Positions 25,294 to 34,800 of a stretch of DNA of 64,000 nt are shown piece after piece. Positions within the stretch are counted from its first letter, which is position 1. Every line of letters begins with the position of its first letter. The position numbers and the translations under genes are program-made. The notes beneath the pieces were generated by a model, which did not search any database, had not been told where the DNA came from, and was given only the letters and a program-made list of their open reading frames with translations. The DNA is from Thermococcus profundus (GTDB taxonomy: Archaea; Methanobacteriota_B; Thermococci; Thermococcales; Thermococcaceae), in contig NZ_CP014862.1 in assembly GCF_002214585.1 (NCBI RefSeq), positions 620,001 through 684,000 on the forward strand, read 5' to 3'.

Positions 25294-27066
25294 TCACTCC
25301 CTGTTCAGGCCGAAGTAGTCCTCAATATCTATGTAGGTCTTCCGGTAGACCTCGCTGTTCCTCATCTTCTCCACGAACTCCTTTGAGCGGAAGTACTTGT
25401 CCTTCTTGTAGTCCCAGTCTGGGTGCAGGGCCTTCCACTCCTCCCAAGTGTAGCTGAACTGGGCCTGCACCTTGTCCCTGTAGAGCTCTGGGATGACGTT
25501 GAAGGTACAGAACGGAACGATTCTTCCGTCGGGCATCGCGTAGTGGATGACGCAGCGCTCAACCCTCTCAACGTCGTAGTTGTACTCGTCCATGAAGTGC
25601 ATCATTCCGATGAAGAGGGCGTTTTCGTGGAACTTTCCGAGGGCGTCGTAGTTGCCGTGCATGAAGGCGTTCTTTATGAGGTCGAGAACCTTGAGGCCCT
25701 TGGGAGCGTACTTCTCGTCATAGAAGCTCTTGAACTTCATGAATATCTCAGCGCCGAGCTTGAGCTTTCTCAGCTTGCCCATGGTCTTCCACTGCTCTAC
25801 TTCTTCCGCCTTCTCTTCAAGGAACTCGACGAAGCCCTCAACGTCGAGGAACCTCGGGATGGGCGTAACCCTCTTGTTCTCCCTGTCGAGGAAGACGTAG
25901 GTGGCGGCCCCGCAGGCGAAGTGGCTTGTCATGTAGTACTTGCTTCCGGTGAAGGCCTCAAAAAACCTTGCTATATGACCAGCTATCGGTATCGGGTACC
26001 AGTCGTCCTTGGATATAGCCCCGTTGGTCTGCTCTTCTATCCTCCTGATGGCGCCTGGTATCGTTATCCTGAACCTCTGACGCTCCTTCTTCGGAACCCT
26101 GCCGACCTGTGAAATCGGCTGGAAGTTTACACCGCGGACTATGTCGAGGTGGTTTAGTCCAAAGTTGATTATAGCTCCTAACTCGTGGTCGTTGACGTTT
26201 CTTATCGTTGTCGGGACAAGGACTATTCCCGGCCCACCAGCCTTTCTGACGTTCTCGAAAATGAGGGGAATCTCCCAGTGGTTCTTCCAGTTGGTTTGGG
26301 GTGTCATTCCGTCGTAGCTGAGGTAGAGGGTGTTCGTTCCGGCTTCCCTTATCCTCTTAACGAGTTCAGGATCGAAGGCGAGCTTTATTCCATCGGTGTT
26401 GAGCTGGACGTGATCATAACCTTCCTCCTTTGCCATCTTGAGGATTTCGATGAGGTCTTCCCTAAGGGTGGGCTCTCCGCCCGTGAACTGGACTGCGTTG
26501 GCGCCTATTGGGTGCTCCTTCTTCGCATTCCTGAGCATCATTCTTATCTGCTCGAGGGTGGGCTCGTAGATCGGCTGGCCCTCCTTGGCATAGAAGAAGC
26601 AGTACCAGCAGCTCAGGTTGCAACGGTTGGTGAGGACGATGTTGAGCAGACTAGTGTGCGAGCGGTGTCTGGGGCAGAGGCCGCAGTCGAGGGGGCAGTT
26701 GACGCCGCTGTTCTCGACGTTGGCGCTGAAGAGCTCTTTCTCCTCCCATCTCCATCTCTTGAAGCGGTTGTACTGCTCAACGTCCTCGTAGTAGAGGTCG
26801 GTTATCAAGCCCTCAGGGCACTTTTTTGTTATCCACACTTTGCCGTCCTTCTCCCAGACGAGGGCAGGTACAACCCTCCTTGTCTCGGGACAGAGGGAAT
26901 ACGTCCTGTGGGGGAGCTCTCCCCCATAGCCCCTGCTGGCCTTTTTCAATCCTTCATAAAACTCATCCTCGCTTATCTCAGGAAACTCAACGATGTCCCT
27001 TATCCTCTTAGTTGATTCCGCGAACTCTTTCTCCCCGCTGGGGATTTCACCAATGTTCTCGGCCAT
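25294..27066 (-). CDS. tes: Radical SAM tetraether lipid synthase-like protein (Tes / MJ0619 type)
   Basis: This 590-residue radical SAM protein carries the core C149-x3-C153-x2-C156 (NRCNLSCWYCFFYAK) plus six further cysteines before it (C59, C83, C124, C128, C131 and others). This is the multi-cluster layout of Tes, which couples two archaeol tails into tetraether lipids. The VNCPLDCGLCPRHRSHTS stretch fits MJ0619-type sequences as I know them. The ATG at 27066 follows AAGGTGAT. A TATA box (27121-27128) gives a 30-base leader. The biochemical call is by homology only. Confidence 0.8.
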   Translation of the reverse strand: MAENIGEIPSGEKEFAESTKRIRDIVEFPEISEDEFYEGLKKASRGYGGELPHRTYSLCPETRRVVPALVWEKDGKVWITKKCPEGLITDLYYEDVEQYNRFKRWRWEEKELFSANVENSGVNCPLDCGLCPRHRSHTSLLNIVLTNRCNLSCWYCFFYAKEGQPIYEPTLEQIRMMLRNAKKEHPIGANAVQFTGGEPTLREDLIEILKMAKEEGYDHVQLNTDGIKLAFDPELVKRIREAGTNTLYLSYDGMTPQTNWKNHWEIPLIFENVRKAGGPGIVLVPTTIRNVNDHELGAIINFGLNHLDIVRGVNFQPISQVGRVPKKERQRFRITIPGAIRRIEEQTNGAISKDDWYPIPIAGHIARFFEAFTGSKYYMTSHFACGAATYVFLDRENKRVTPIPRFLDVEGFVEFLEEKAEEVEQWKTMGKLRKLKLGAEIFMKFKSFYDEKYAPKGLKVLDLIKNAFMHGNYDALGKFHENALFIGMMHFMDEYNYDVERVERCVIHYAMPDGRIVPFCTFNVIPELYRDKVQAQFSYTWEEWKALHPDWDYKKDKYFRSKEFVEKMRNSEVYRKTYIDIEDYFGLNRE

Positions 27067-27237
27067 GATTCATCACCTTCTCTCGACAACTTCAGCTTCT
27101 AGGCGTTGGTTCAATTTGAGGGTATAAAAGCTTTTGCGTAAATATGAAGATTTTACTTCATAGGTATGGGGCATTTTTGGGTATTCCGCCTGCACAAGCG
27201 TTAAAAACACACCGATGAATCACCGGTGGGATGGAAA

Positions 27238-27588
27238 ATGCCGGCTAGGGAAATGAGGGTTGAGATGTTCCTCAGGGCGCTCCTCAGGAGGGACTTCTCC
27301 AAAGCCAAGGTTCATCTGGAGAAGCTCCAAAAAATGGCTGGGAACGACGAATGGGGCAGGGGCTACGCGAGGGCTGTGAACGGTTTTCTCAGTGCGATCC
27401 AGGATAACGACCCCGATTCCCTTATAGTCCAGCTCATAAACGAGCACGACCGGGAGAAAGCCGAGAAGCTCATGGAGCACTTTGAGTCGATACTCAAACA
27501 CGAATTCAGGGACGACTATGAGAAGGGCTACTACACCGCTTGGGTTGAGTTCCTGAAGGCGTACCTCTCCCAGAAGACCCTTGCATGA
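27238..27588 (+). CDS. Small helical protein upstream of uracil-DNA glycosylase
   Basis: The 116-residue protein is mostly helical and charged (LLRRDFSKAKVHLEKLQKMAG, HDREKAEKLMEHFESILKHEF). No domain is recognised. The ATG at 27238 has GGTGGG seven bases upstream; the GTG at 27226 overlaps that site and is rejected. It ends nine bases before udg, so the pair is an operon and may act together. Confidence 0.6.
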   Translation: MPAREMRVEMFLRALLRRDFSKAKVHLEKLQKMAGNDEWGRGYARAVNGFLSAIQDNDPDSLIVQLINEHDREKAEKLMEHFESILKHEFRDDYEKGYYTAWVEFLKAYLSQKTLA

Positions 27589-27597
27589 GGTGCTCGT

Positions 27598-28185
27598 ATG
27601 GGAAAGGAGGAGCTCATGAAGAGGCTTGAGAGGAGGATAAAGGGCTGTCAGAAATGCCCCCTGGGCCAGCTCAGAACCAACGCCGTTCCCGGTGCGGGAA
27701 GCTACGATGCGGAGGTAATGTTCGTGGGAGAGGCCCCGGGGTACTGGGAGGACCAGAAGGGACTCCCCTTCGTTGGGAGGGCCGGAAAGGTTCTCGACGA
27801 GCTTTTGGGGGCCATAGGTCTCAGCAGGGAAGAGGTGTACATCACCAACATAGTCAAGTGCCGCCCGCCCGAAAACCGCGATCCAACTGAGGATGAAATA
27901 AAGGCCTGCTCCCCCTACCTCGACAGGCAGATAGACATAATCCGGCCGAAGGTCATAGTCCCTCTGGGCAGGTACTCGATGGGCTACATCCTTCGGAAGT
28001 TCGGCTTTGAGCCGGAGCCGATAAGCAAGATCCACGGAAAGACCTTTGAGGCGCACACCCTCTTCGGGAAGATCGTTATAATGCCGATGTATCACCCCGC
28101 CGCAGCCCTCTACAAGCCGCCTTTAAGGGAGGAGCTGAAAAAGGACTTTGAGAAGCTTAAAGAGGTAATAAAGTCAGATAAATGA
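27598..28185 (+). CDS. udg: Uracil-DNA glycosylase, type 4 ([4Fe-4S])
   Basis: The 195-residue DNA repair enzyme removes uracil. The four cluster cysteines are C17, C20, C88 and C104. The active-site motif GEAPGYWEDQKGLPFVGRAG and the late MYHPAAALY motif are intact. This is the thermostable family-4 type, which matters at temperatures where cytosine deaminates fast. The ATG at 27598 follows GAGGTGCTCGT. Confidence 0.95.
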   Translation: MGKEELMKRLERRIKGCQKCPLGQLRTNAVPGAGSYDAEVMFVGEAPGYWEDQKGLPFVGRAGKVLDELLGAIGLSREEVYITNIVKCRPPENRDPTEDEIKACSPYLDRQIDIIRPKVIVPLGRYSMGYILRKFGFEPEPISKIHGKTFEAHTLFGKIVIMPMYHPAAALYKPPLREELKKDFEKLKEVIKSDK

Positions 28186-28483
28186 ATATTTTCCGATCTT
28201 CCTGATTACTTTTTCGAGTTATTTTGGCTGGTCTGGCGGTTTTGTGGGCTGAAAACTCTTATCTCGAAGCTTATTTTGCGAAAGGTTTTTATGGATTAAA
28301 TGGACAATTATGTACTTGAGAATCCCCTTAAATGCAGTGGTGTCAAAAAGTCAGCAACTCCACTCTAAACTTGGAGTGGCCTCGTCGTGGATTTCAGGGA
28401 AACTTCGGCTTTCGAAGAAATCTTTCAGAAGAATCTATATTTGGTCTAAATATCTTTGGTTCAAACCCGCTGGAGGTGAAAAC
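28186..28483 (+). other. Upstream region of the NhaC-type gene
   Basis: About 300 bases without a gene. Two candidate TATA boxes lie at about 28285-28293 (TTTTTATGG) and 28433-28443 (CTATATTTGG). Between them is a short inverted repeat, CCACTC/GAGTGG (about 28361-28380), and CTTCG/CGAAG near 28400. If transcription starts from the first box, the mRNA would carry a structured leader of about 170 bases. I see no known riboswitch. Confidence 0.3.
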
Positions 28484-30142
28484 GTGTCGGACTTCGGTGT
28501 GCTGTCTTTGCTGCCCCCGCTTGTTGCTATTGGTCTTGCTATATGGACAAAGCGGGTAGTTTTGGCTCTGTTAGCCGGTGCCTGGATTGGGGGCCTTATG
28601 GTGGAGGGATGGAACCCAGTGACGGGAACCACCCAGACCCTTGAATGGGTAGTCGGCAGCGTGACGAGTGATTGGAACGCTAGGATATTGGTGTTTGACT
28701 TCCTGATAGGGGCAGGAGTTGGCTTGATCTACAAGTCTGGTGGAGTCCATGCCTTGGCAAAAGTCCTGGGAAGCAGGATCAAAACGAGTCGGGGCGCCGC
28801 GGTGCTGGGGTGGCTCATGGGCGTCCTGGTGTTCTTCGATGACTACACAAACACGATCATCGTTGGCAACACCATGAGGCCGATAACTGACAAGACCCGC
28901 GTTTCTAGGGAGATGCTGGCTTATATCGACGATTCCACGGCCGCGCCGGTCGCTGGCCTGGCACTGATATCCACGTGGATCGGCTACGAGCTGGCCATGA
29001 TAGGTAAGGGCTTTGATGGTGCAAAGGTCGCTTACAATTCCTACGATGCGTGGCTTTCAAGCCTTCCCTTCAGGTTCTACTCGATCCTGGCGATAATCCT
29101 CGTCTTCATAGTAGCATACACCCACAGGCACTACGGAAAGATGCTCCATGCAGAATATCGCGCTAGGACAACGGGAAAAGTCCTCCGTGACGGGGCCAAG
29201 CCTTTGATGACCACCGAGACCGATCTCGGAGCCCCCCAGCCAAACGGAAGTCCCTGGGACTTCGTTATACCGATCCTCACCCTTGTGATAGTCTCGATCA
29301 TCGGCCTCTGGTACACTGGAGCGGCCAACCTCTACGCCTACGATCAGGGGCTTGACTGGTGGACAGACCTCGACAACCCCTTCGGTGTGAGCTTTACCCA
29401 CTACAGCTTCGTCGATGCATTCAGGGAAGCTGACGCCGCAACTGCCCTGCTCTGGGGTTCCTTCACCATGGTTCTGGTAGCAAGCATAATGCTCCTAGGA
29501 AGGAAGAAGATGACGATAGAGGAGTGGGAGGACACGGTTATCCGCGGTATGAAGCAGATGCTCTTCGCCAACACGATACTTGTCCTTGCATGGACTCTCG
29601 GAACCGCGGCAGACGCAGTTGGAACCGGGAGCTACGTAATCAACCTTGCCACCAGCTCCGGTCAGAACCTCGGCCCGTGGATGCCGCTGATAATGTTCCT
29701 GGCGGCTATGTTCGTGGCCTTCACCACCGGAACGAGCTGGGGAACCTTCTCCGTCATGGTGCCCCTGGGTGTCCAGCTGGGTCTTGCCTTCACCGGCGGC
29801 CAGGTGAACGACATAGTCTTTGCAACAATTGGAGCAACCTTCACCGGTGCCATCTTCGGCGACCACTGCTCCCCGATAAGCGATACCACCATCATGAGCT
29901 CCATGTTCAGCGGTTCCGATCACATAGACCACGTTACCACCCAGATACCATACGCCTTCACAGTGGCATCAATAGGCGCAGTCCTCTACCTCCTGTTTGC
30001 CGCGGGAATCCGCAGCTGGGTAATCCTCCTGACTCTTGGCATAGTGCTTCTCGTTGGCACATGGTACTTCCTGAGCGAGTGGTACGGCAAGAAGTACGGG
30101 ATTCCACACGGAAAGGTGCCGATATACGTTGTCGAAGAATGA
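28484..30142 (+). CDS. NhaC family Na+/H+ antiporter
   Basis: The 552-residue integral membrane protein has 11-12 hydrophobic segments. Family stretches include the FFDDYTNTIIVGNTMRPITD region and the late TGTSWGTFSVMVPLG and GDHCSPISDTTIMSS. It exchanges Na+ or another substrate across the membrane. The GTG at 28484 is preceded by GGAGGTGAAAAC; the frame to 28310 has a non-homologous leader. A TATA-like CTATATTTGG lies at about 28433-28443. Confidence 0.88.
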   Translation: MSDFGVLSLLPPLVAIGLAIWTKRVVLALLAGAWIGGLMVEGWNPVTGTTQTLEWVVGSVTSDWNARILVFDFLIGAGVGLIYKSGGVHALAKVLGSRIKTSRGAAVLGWLMGVLVFFDDYTNTIIVGNTMRPITDKTRVSREMLAYIDDSTAAPVAGLALISTWIGYELAMIGKGFDGAKVAYNSYDAWLSSLPFRFYSILAIILVFIVAYTHRHYGKMLHAEYRARTTGKVLRDGAKPLMTTETDLGAPQPNGSPWDFVIPILTLVIVSIIGLWYTGAANLYAYDQGLDWWTDLDNPFGVSFTHYSFVDAFREADAATALLWGSFTMVLVASIMLLGRKKMTIEEWEDTVIRGMKQMLFANTILVLAWTLGTAADAVGTGSYVINLATSSGQNLGPWMPLIMFLAAMFVAFTTGTSWGTFSVMVPLGVQLGLAFTGGQVNDIVFATIGATFTGAIFGDHCSPISDTTIMSSMFSGSDHIDHVTTQIPYAFTVASIGAVLYLLFAAGIRSWVILLTLGIVLLVGTWYFLSEWYGKKYGIPHGKVPIYVVEE

Positions 30143-30187
30143 GCCCCTTTTCTTTTTTATTGCCATCAGACCAGCTAAAAGAAAAAG

Positions 30188-30655
30188 TCATTTCTGGAAG
30201 GCTGAAGAGACCAGTCCAACTGAGAACCCAACCCACGCCAGCAGGTAGCCCGATCCGATTCTAAGACTGCCCGTGCTCCTCCCGTTTCCGTAAACCAGTG
30301 CGAGCGTCAGGATCACCATTCCCACCAGGCCTATCCCATGACCGAACTTCCCTTTGAACAGGCCTGTAACTGCCCCGATGATTATGAGGGGAAAGGCGAT
30401 GAAGGAAAGGAGCATTCCCGGGACTCCTCCCTTTTCTTCCAACCGAAGGTTTTGGTTGAGGACGTCCCTATTAAGGTACACGTTCCTGGCGACGTCTATG
30501 AAGCTCAGTCCTGCAGAATCCTTGTTGTCAGAATGCTCTCCAACGGAGGCTACCCCGAACATCTGGATTCCGGGTTCCTTGCTTCCGGGGGTGAACCATG
30601 GCATCGTCATGGCAACGATGACCAGCAGCGCCGCTAGGAAGGGCACTGGTTTCAT
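30188..30655 (-). CDS. Membrane protein of unknown function
   Basis: The 155-residue protein has an N-terminal helix, an external polar loop of about 45 residues and three further helices. No catalytic motif is seen. The ATG at 30655 follows GAGGTGATAGC. It faces the NhaC gene tail to tail. The family is not recognised. Confidence 0.6.
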   Translation of the reverse strand: MKPVPFLAALLVIVAMTMPWFTPGSKEPGIQMFGVASVGEHSDNKDSAGLSFIDVARNVYLNRDVLNQNLRLEEKGGVPGMLLSFIAFPLIIIGAVTGLFKGKFGHGIGLVGMVILTLALVYGNGRSTGSLRIGSGYLLAWVGFSVGLVSSAFQK

Positions 30656-30835
30656 GCTATCACCTCTTTGGTGATCTTAATTAAGCGAGCCGTTTATGAG
30701 CTTTTCGGCGTTAAAATTACTCTTTCCGTCTTTAGATCGGATACTCAGCCCCAAAGTTGTAATCGAACACGCGGGATACCATCTTCCCCAAAACTCTTTT
30801 ATTTGTGTGGCCGTACCCCTGAGGGGTGTGGGGAG

Positions 30836-31258
30836 ATGAGAGAAATTCAGAAAGCGGTCATTGGGCTGGTATCCTCTTTCAGCCCGGAGGAGACGGGCCT
30901 CAAACTATCCGGGATACTCGTTACACGCGAGAAGAACTCAGCATACAATTTCTCCCTCTTTGACGTGAGCGAGAGCGAGGTAGTCCTCATGCTTCAGATA
31001 GGGAGCGTTGTCGTTTACCTGGCCTTCGAGGGTGAGGAGGAAATCGATGAGGAAGAATACCCTGAACTCGTGGAAGAACTCATAGGGAAGTCCCTGCCAG
31101 GGGTTAAAGAACTCATCCGTACGATTGAGGGTTCAGGACTCGCGGAACCAAGGATCGTTTACGACGAGATGAGCCCCGAGCTTAAGGAGTTCATGTACGA
31201 CGTCCTGATGAGGTATCTAAAGGGAAGGTCGGTTTACGACCAGACCGAGCTCGCATGA
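30836..31258 (+). CDS. Soluble protein of unknown function
   Basis: The 140-residue acidic protein has alternating strands and helices (SEVVLMLQIGSVVVYLAFEGEEE, LKEFMYDVLMRYLKGRSVYD) and no membrane segment. GAGGGGTG lies before the ATG at 30836, and a TATA-like stretch lies near 30797. The longer frame from 30668 is rejected, as its first 56 codons read through the promoter. I do not recognise a family. Confidence 0.6.
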   Translation: MREIQKAVIGLVSSFSPEETGLKLSGILVTREKNSAYNFSLFDVSESEVVLMLQIGSVVVYLAFEGEEEIDEEEYPELVEELIGKSLPGVKELIRTIEGSGLAEPRIVYDEMSPELKEFMYDVLMRYLKGRSVYDQTELA

Positions 31259-31633
31259 TTGTCTGAATGACGGGTTTTTACAGGATTCTCATTGAGTTTC
31301 CGTCATCTTTCCAATTCGATGGGGAAAAGAGATTTAAGGCTGGTGACCTTCCCATATCCGATGCCCAATGACAGTCAGGAGTGAGTGTTTTTGGCGCTGA
31401 AGGTTCCCCCTTCTTCCTGAGGGTTAGTCTAAAGACTACAGGGCGGGATTGTTTTTGGAGTGATTAGGGGGGCTTTCTTTTGGCCGCCGTTTCGTTAGTG
31501 ATTTTACAACGGGCCTAGCCAGGATAGGGAATTCCAGTTCGGATTCAGGCATCATACTCATTATTCCCTCGCTTTTGGGATTTCTTTCCAGACTTGGAGG
31601 AGATTTTAAGCGCGTATTAAAGGAGGTGTTGAA
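31259..31633 (+). other. Gap before trpB2 with small inverted repeats
   Basis: 375 bases with no gene. Visible structures are GAAGG/CCTTC (31401-31415) and the palindrome TAGTCT-AA-AGACTA (31427-31440). The trpB ribosome binding site, AGGAGGTG, is at 31620-31627, and a TATA-like ATTTTAAG lies at about 31603-31610. The palindrome could be a regulator site for the tryptophan gene; nothing else supports this. Confidence 0.3.
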
Positions 31634-32956
31634 ATGAAAGCCGTTCTGCCCGATTCGAAGATACCGAAGAAGTGGTACAACATACTGCCCGACCTTCCGG
31701 AGCAGCTGGCACCGCCGCTCGACCCGGAGACGGATGAGCCGATGGAGCCGGAGAAGCTCCTCAGGATTTTCGCTGGGGAGCTCGTGAAGCAGGAGATGAG
31801 CACGGAGAGGTATATTGAAATCCCCAAGAAAGTGCGCGAGCTCTACGCGAAAATAGGCCGCCCAACCCCGCTCTTCCGCGCCACGAACCTTGAGAAGGCC
31901 CTCGACACTCCAGCGAGGATTTACTTCAAGTACGAGGGAGCGACCGTGACTGGAAGCCACAAGATAAACACCGCACTGGCACAGGCATACTACGCGAAGG
32001 AGCAGGGTATAGAGAGGCTAGTTACAGAGACGGGGGCAGGTCAGTGGGGAACCGCGCTGAGCCTCGCGGGAGCGCTCCTCGGGCTGAAGGTCAGGGTTTA
32101 CATGGCAAGGGCAAGCTACCAGCAGAAGCCATACAGGAAGACCATAATGCGCCTGTATGGAGCTGAAATCTATCCGAGCCCGAGCGACAGAACGGAGATA
32201 GGAAAGAAGTTCCTGGCTGAGGATCCGAACCACCCGGGTGGCCTAGGTATAGCGATAAGCGAGGCGATTGAAGATGTTTTAAGGGACGAGAAGGCCCGCT
32301 ACGCCCTGGGAAGTGTCCTCAACCACGTCCTCATGCACCAGACGGTCATCGGCCTTGAAGCAATGGAGCAGATGAAGGGGTTTGAAGAGCCGGACGTCAT
32401 AATCGGATGCGTCGGTGGAGGCAGCAACTTCGCCGGCTTGGCTTACCCCTTCGTCAGGGACGTCCTGAGTGGAAAAGATGACTACGAGTTCATAGCCGTC
32501 GAGCCAAGGGCAGCTCCATCGATGACGAGGGGAGTTTACAAGTACGACTACGGCGACTCCGGAGGATACACACCGAAGATGAAGATGCACACCCTCGGAC
32601 ACACCTACTACGTCCCGCCGATACACGCTGGCGGTCTGCGCTATCACGGGCTTGCACCGACGCTTAGCGTCCTGATAAACCACGGGATAGTGAAACCGGT
32701 AGCGTATCACCAGAACGAGGTCTTCCAGGCGGCCGAGCTGTTCGCGAAGACCGAAGGAATTATCCCGGCCCCGGAGAGCGCCCATGCCATAAAAGGGGCT
32801 ATAGACCGCGCTCTGCAGGCAAAGAAAGAGGGAAGAGAAGAGGTCATCCTCTTCAACCTCAGCGGGCACGGCTTCCTCGACCTTGGGGGCTACGAGGATT
32901 ACCTCAACGGGAAGCTGGAGGACTACGAGCCGGACTACTTCCCGGCGCTTGAATGA
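31634..32956 (+). CDS. trpB2: Tryptophan synthase beta chain, TrpB2 type
   Basis: The 440-residue PLP enzyme condenses indole and serine. It has the PLP lysine in [19 protein letters not shown], the GAGQWG stretch and the late [11 protein letters not shown] phosphate loop. The length and the N-terminal extension are those of TrpB2, which does not pair with TrpA. No trpA is adjacent. The ATG at 31634 follows AAAGGAGGTGTTGAA. It is a stand-alone gene. Confidence 0.93.
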   Translation: MKAVLPDSKIPKKWYNILPDLPEQLAPPLDPETDEPMEPEKLLRIFAGELVKQEMSTERYIEIPKKVRELYAKIGRPTPLFRATNLEKALDTPARIYFKYEGATVTGSHKINTALAQAYYAKEQGIERLVTETGAGQWGTALSLAGALLGLKVRVYMARASYQQKPYRKTIMRLYGAEIYPSPSDRTEIGKKFLAEDPNHPGGLGIAISEAIEDVLRDEKARYALGSVLNHVLMHQTVIGLEAMEQMKGFEEPDVIIGCVGGGSNFAGLAYPFVRDVLSGKDDYEFIAVEPRAAPSMTRGVYKYDYGDSGGYTPKMKMHTLGHTYYVPPIHAGGLRYHGLAPTLSVLINHGIVKPVAYHQNEVFQAAELFAKTEGIIPAPESAHAIKGAIDRALQAKKEGREEVILFNLSGHGFLDLGGYEDYLNGKLEDYEPDYFPALE

Positions 32957-32987
32957 TGGGAGGTCTTTTGGCTTTTGTTATTTCCAT

Positions 32988-33674
32988 TCATTTGAGCCTG
33001 AGGAGGATCTTTCTCGGATAGAAGTTCAAACTCGCCCTCGCCTGCGGAAATTCCATTCCAAGGTTTATTCCGAGGCTCATCAGATCCCTCGGCCCGCGGA
33101 CTTCCCATCTGCTCTCGGCCGAGCTCGTTATGAACCTTGGAACGGAGTACTTATCGACGAGCTGCCAGGTCTTGGCCATGAAGCGGAGGATCTGAACCCT
33201 CTCGTAGGGATTCGCCCTTAGGAGCGGTGCCAGCGAGAAGCCTATAGCGACGTTCCTCCTCGCGGCTATTCCGGCCAAGACGTGGTCAAAACCTGGATCC
33301 TTTCGCCCCAGCCAGGGGCTTATCAAAGCGTCCACGCCGGCCTCAAGGGCCGCCCGGTTGACCCTCATGTCCCCTCCCTGGACGTAGATAAGTGCCTTTA
33401 AGTTCCTGTTCTTTACTTCCCTGATCAGGCTCGGTTTTTTAGTTACTAGCAGGAGGGCGACCTTTCCGTACCTCCCCCGGAGCTCTTTGAGCTCTTCCTT
33501 GAGAGTGGGCCAGTCTGGGGAGTTCTCCAGGACGAGCGTCTTCGTGAAAACGACCTCGTCGAACCATTCTTTGGCCAGCTCGTAGGCTTCCTCGCTCCTC
33601 ACGTCCATCTCGATGAAGTTGTCACGGGAGAACGAAACCTCCTCTGCCTCGGGGGAGTATTGGCTCCCGCTCAT
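32988..33674 (-). CDS. rnp3: Ribonuclease P protein component 3 (Rpp30 family)
   Basis: The 228-residue protein has the PHP-like Rpp30 barrel: VALLLVTKKPSLIREVKNRNLKALIYVQ, DALISPWLGRKDPGFDHVLA, VAIGFSLAPLLRANPYERVQILRFM and FITSSAESRWEVRGPRDL. It is a tRNA 5' processing subunit. The start may be the ATG at 33674 or a GTG at 33686 (which would add MAGG); the first overlaps the preceding stop by four bases. It is co-transcribed with the RNA-binding protein upstream. Confidence 0.92.
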   Translation of the reverse strand: MSGSQYSPEAEEVSFSRDNFIEMDVRSEEAYELAKEWFDEVVFTKTLVLENSPDWPTLKEELKELRGRYGKVALLLVTKKPSLIREVKNRNLKALIYVQGGDMRVNRAALEAGVDALISPWLGRKDPGFDHVLAGIAARRNVAIGFSLAPLLRANPYERVQILRFMAKTWQLVDKYSVPRFITSSAESRWEVRGPRDLMSLGINLGMEFPQARASLNFYPRKILLRLK

Positions 33675-34126
33675 TCCTCCAGCCACTCCCTCACGGCTTT
33701 GACAACGGCTTCCTTTCTCATCGGAAAGGCCTTGGCCTTTATCCTGATCTGAATAACGTCTGCACCCTCATCTATCTCGACCTCGCCGAGGTAGGCCTTC
33801 TGCTTGTTGAAGCGGACGTAGAGGGTCCCCTCCTCATCAACCTTCTCATCGATGTGCTCGAGGAGGTAACTCCGGTCCTCTTCGCTCAGCAGTTCCTTGA
33901 AGTATTCTAGGAACTTTCTCACCGCTCTGCTCCTCTTGATCTCGGCGTTGACTACTTTGATGGGGTTGCCGAAAAAGCCCGCGGTCTCGTCAATGTCAAA
34001 TATTATATCTTCGTCATCTATGTCCTCAGGTATGAAGGTCGCTATCGCCTCCAGAACCTTGTCCTCGTCCTCCGTTGCCTGGATGAAGGTTGTGAGCCTG
34101 ATGTGGTGTGCCCTAAGTTTTGTCAT
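33671..34126 (-). CDS. RNA-binding protein, archaeal exosome-associated type (PF01877-like)
   Basis: The 151-residue protein fits the archaeal RNA-binding family often called exosome subunit or DUF54: RAHHIRLTTFIQATEDEDKVLEAIATF at the start and DVIQIRIKAKAFPMRKEAVVKAVREWL at the end. It precedes rnp3 with overlapping stop and start, a common arrangement. Its exact activity is not established. Confidence 0.78.
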   Translation of the reverse strand: MTKLRAHHIRLTTFIQATEDEDKVLEAIATFIPEDIDDEDIIFDIDETAGFFGNPIKVVNAEIKRSRAVRKFLEYFKELLSEEDRSYLLEHIDEKVDEEGTLYVRFNKQKAYLGEVEIDEGADVIQIRIKAKAFPMRKEAVVKAVREWLEE

Positions 34127-34215
34127 TTTTTCCCACCGGGGAGGGGTGCGATGCCGGGCTTAAAAACCATTCCGCTGTTTATGGTCTCGAGGGGGAAGGG
34201 AGTGGCCCGAAGACC

Positions 34216-34740
34216 TCACGCCGGAACACCCACCAAATTGCCCCGCCTCTTAACGCTGAGGGCCAAAAATCCTGCAAGCAGGGTTTTAACAACGTCTACG
34301 GCCACAAAGGGGAGCACTCCAACCTCAAAGGCTCTTTCGGGGCTGTCCAGGAGGAGGGTCAACCTGGCCCAGCCGAGGAGGTAGATAACACCCAGGGCGA
34401 GCAGGCCGAGTGCAACGTGACGGAGCAATCCCCTGCTCTCGTATGCGAGACCTGCAACTGCCGCGGCTATCGGGAAGGCCATCAAATAACCCCCTGTGGG
34501 GCCGTAGATTACAGCTGGGCCTCCGCTGAACTTTGCAAAAACTGGAAGGCCAACGGCACCGGCTAGAAGGTAGGTTATCTGGCTTAAAAATCCCCTCTTG
34601 GCTCCCAGGAGGAACCCGCTGAGGAGCACGAAGAGAACTTGAAGGGTTACAGGCACTTCTCCGAGGGGAACGCTTATCCATGCCCCAAGGGCAGTCAGCG
34701 CTCCGAAGACCGAGGCGTAGCTTATGTCCTCAACGTCCAC
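34216..34740 (-). CDS. bioY: Biotin transporter substrate-binding subunit BioY
   Basis: The 174-residue protein has six membrane helices, with the BioY motif YPTGGY-like stretch IYGPTGGYLMAFPIAAAVAGLAYE and the earlier VPVTLQVLFVLLSGFLLGAK. It is the S-component of an ECF transporter and uses the EcfA/EcfT pair encoded on the other side. A GTG at 34740 is preferred because GGTGA lies five bases before it; the GTG at 34749 lacks a site. It is divergent from birA across a shared operator. Confidence 0.88.
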   Translation of the reverse strand: MDVEDISYASVFGALTALGAWISVPLGEVPVTLQVLFVLLSGFLLGAKRGFLSQITYLLAGAVGLPVFAKFSGGPAVIYGPTGGYLMAFPIAAAVAGLAYESRGLLRHVALGLLALGVIYLLGWARLTLLLDSPERAFEVGVLPFVAVDVVKTLLAGFLALSVKRRGNLVGVPA

Positions 34741-34763
34741 ATCCCTCACCGACCCTTCGATTA

Positions 34764-34793
34764 CGTTAACTTTTAAAATGTTTTAGGTTAACG
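34764..34793. promoter_or_regulatory. Inverted repeat, likely BirA biotin operator, between bioY and birA
   Basis: CGTTAAC (34764-34770) and GTTAACG (34787-34793) form a perfect inverted repeat with a 16-base spacer. The spacer holds TTTTAAAA, the probable TATA box of birA about 25 bases before its ATG. This is the size and layout of bacterial and archaeal BirA sites (TTGTAAACC/GGTTTACAA type). The adjacent BirA has a DNA-binding domain, so autoregulation by biotinyl-AMP-bound BirA is likely. Confidence 0.7.
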
Positions 34794-34800
34794 AAGTTCC

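Noticed and set aside
34216-34566. Plus-strand open frames opposite bioY
   Set aside because: They are shadows of the bioY coding strand and have no homology or start signals.
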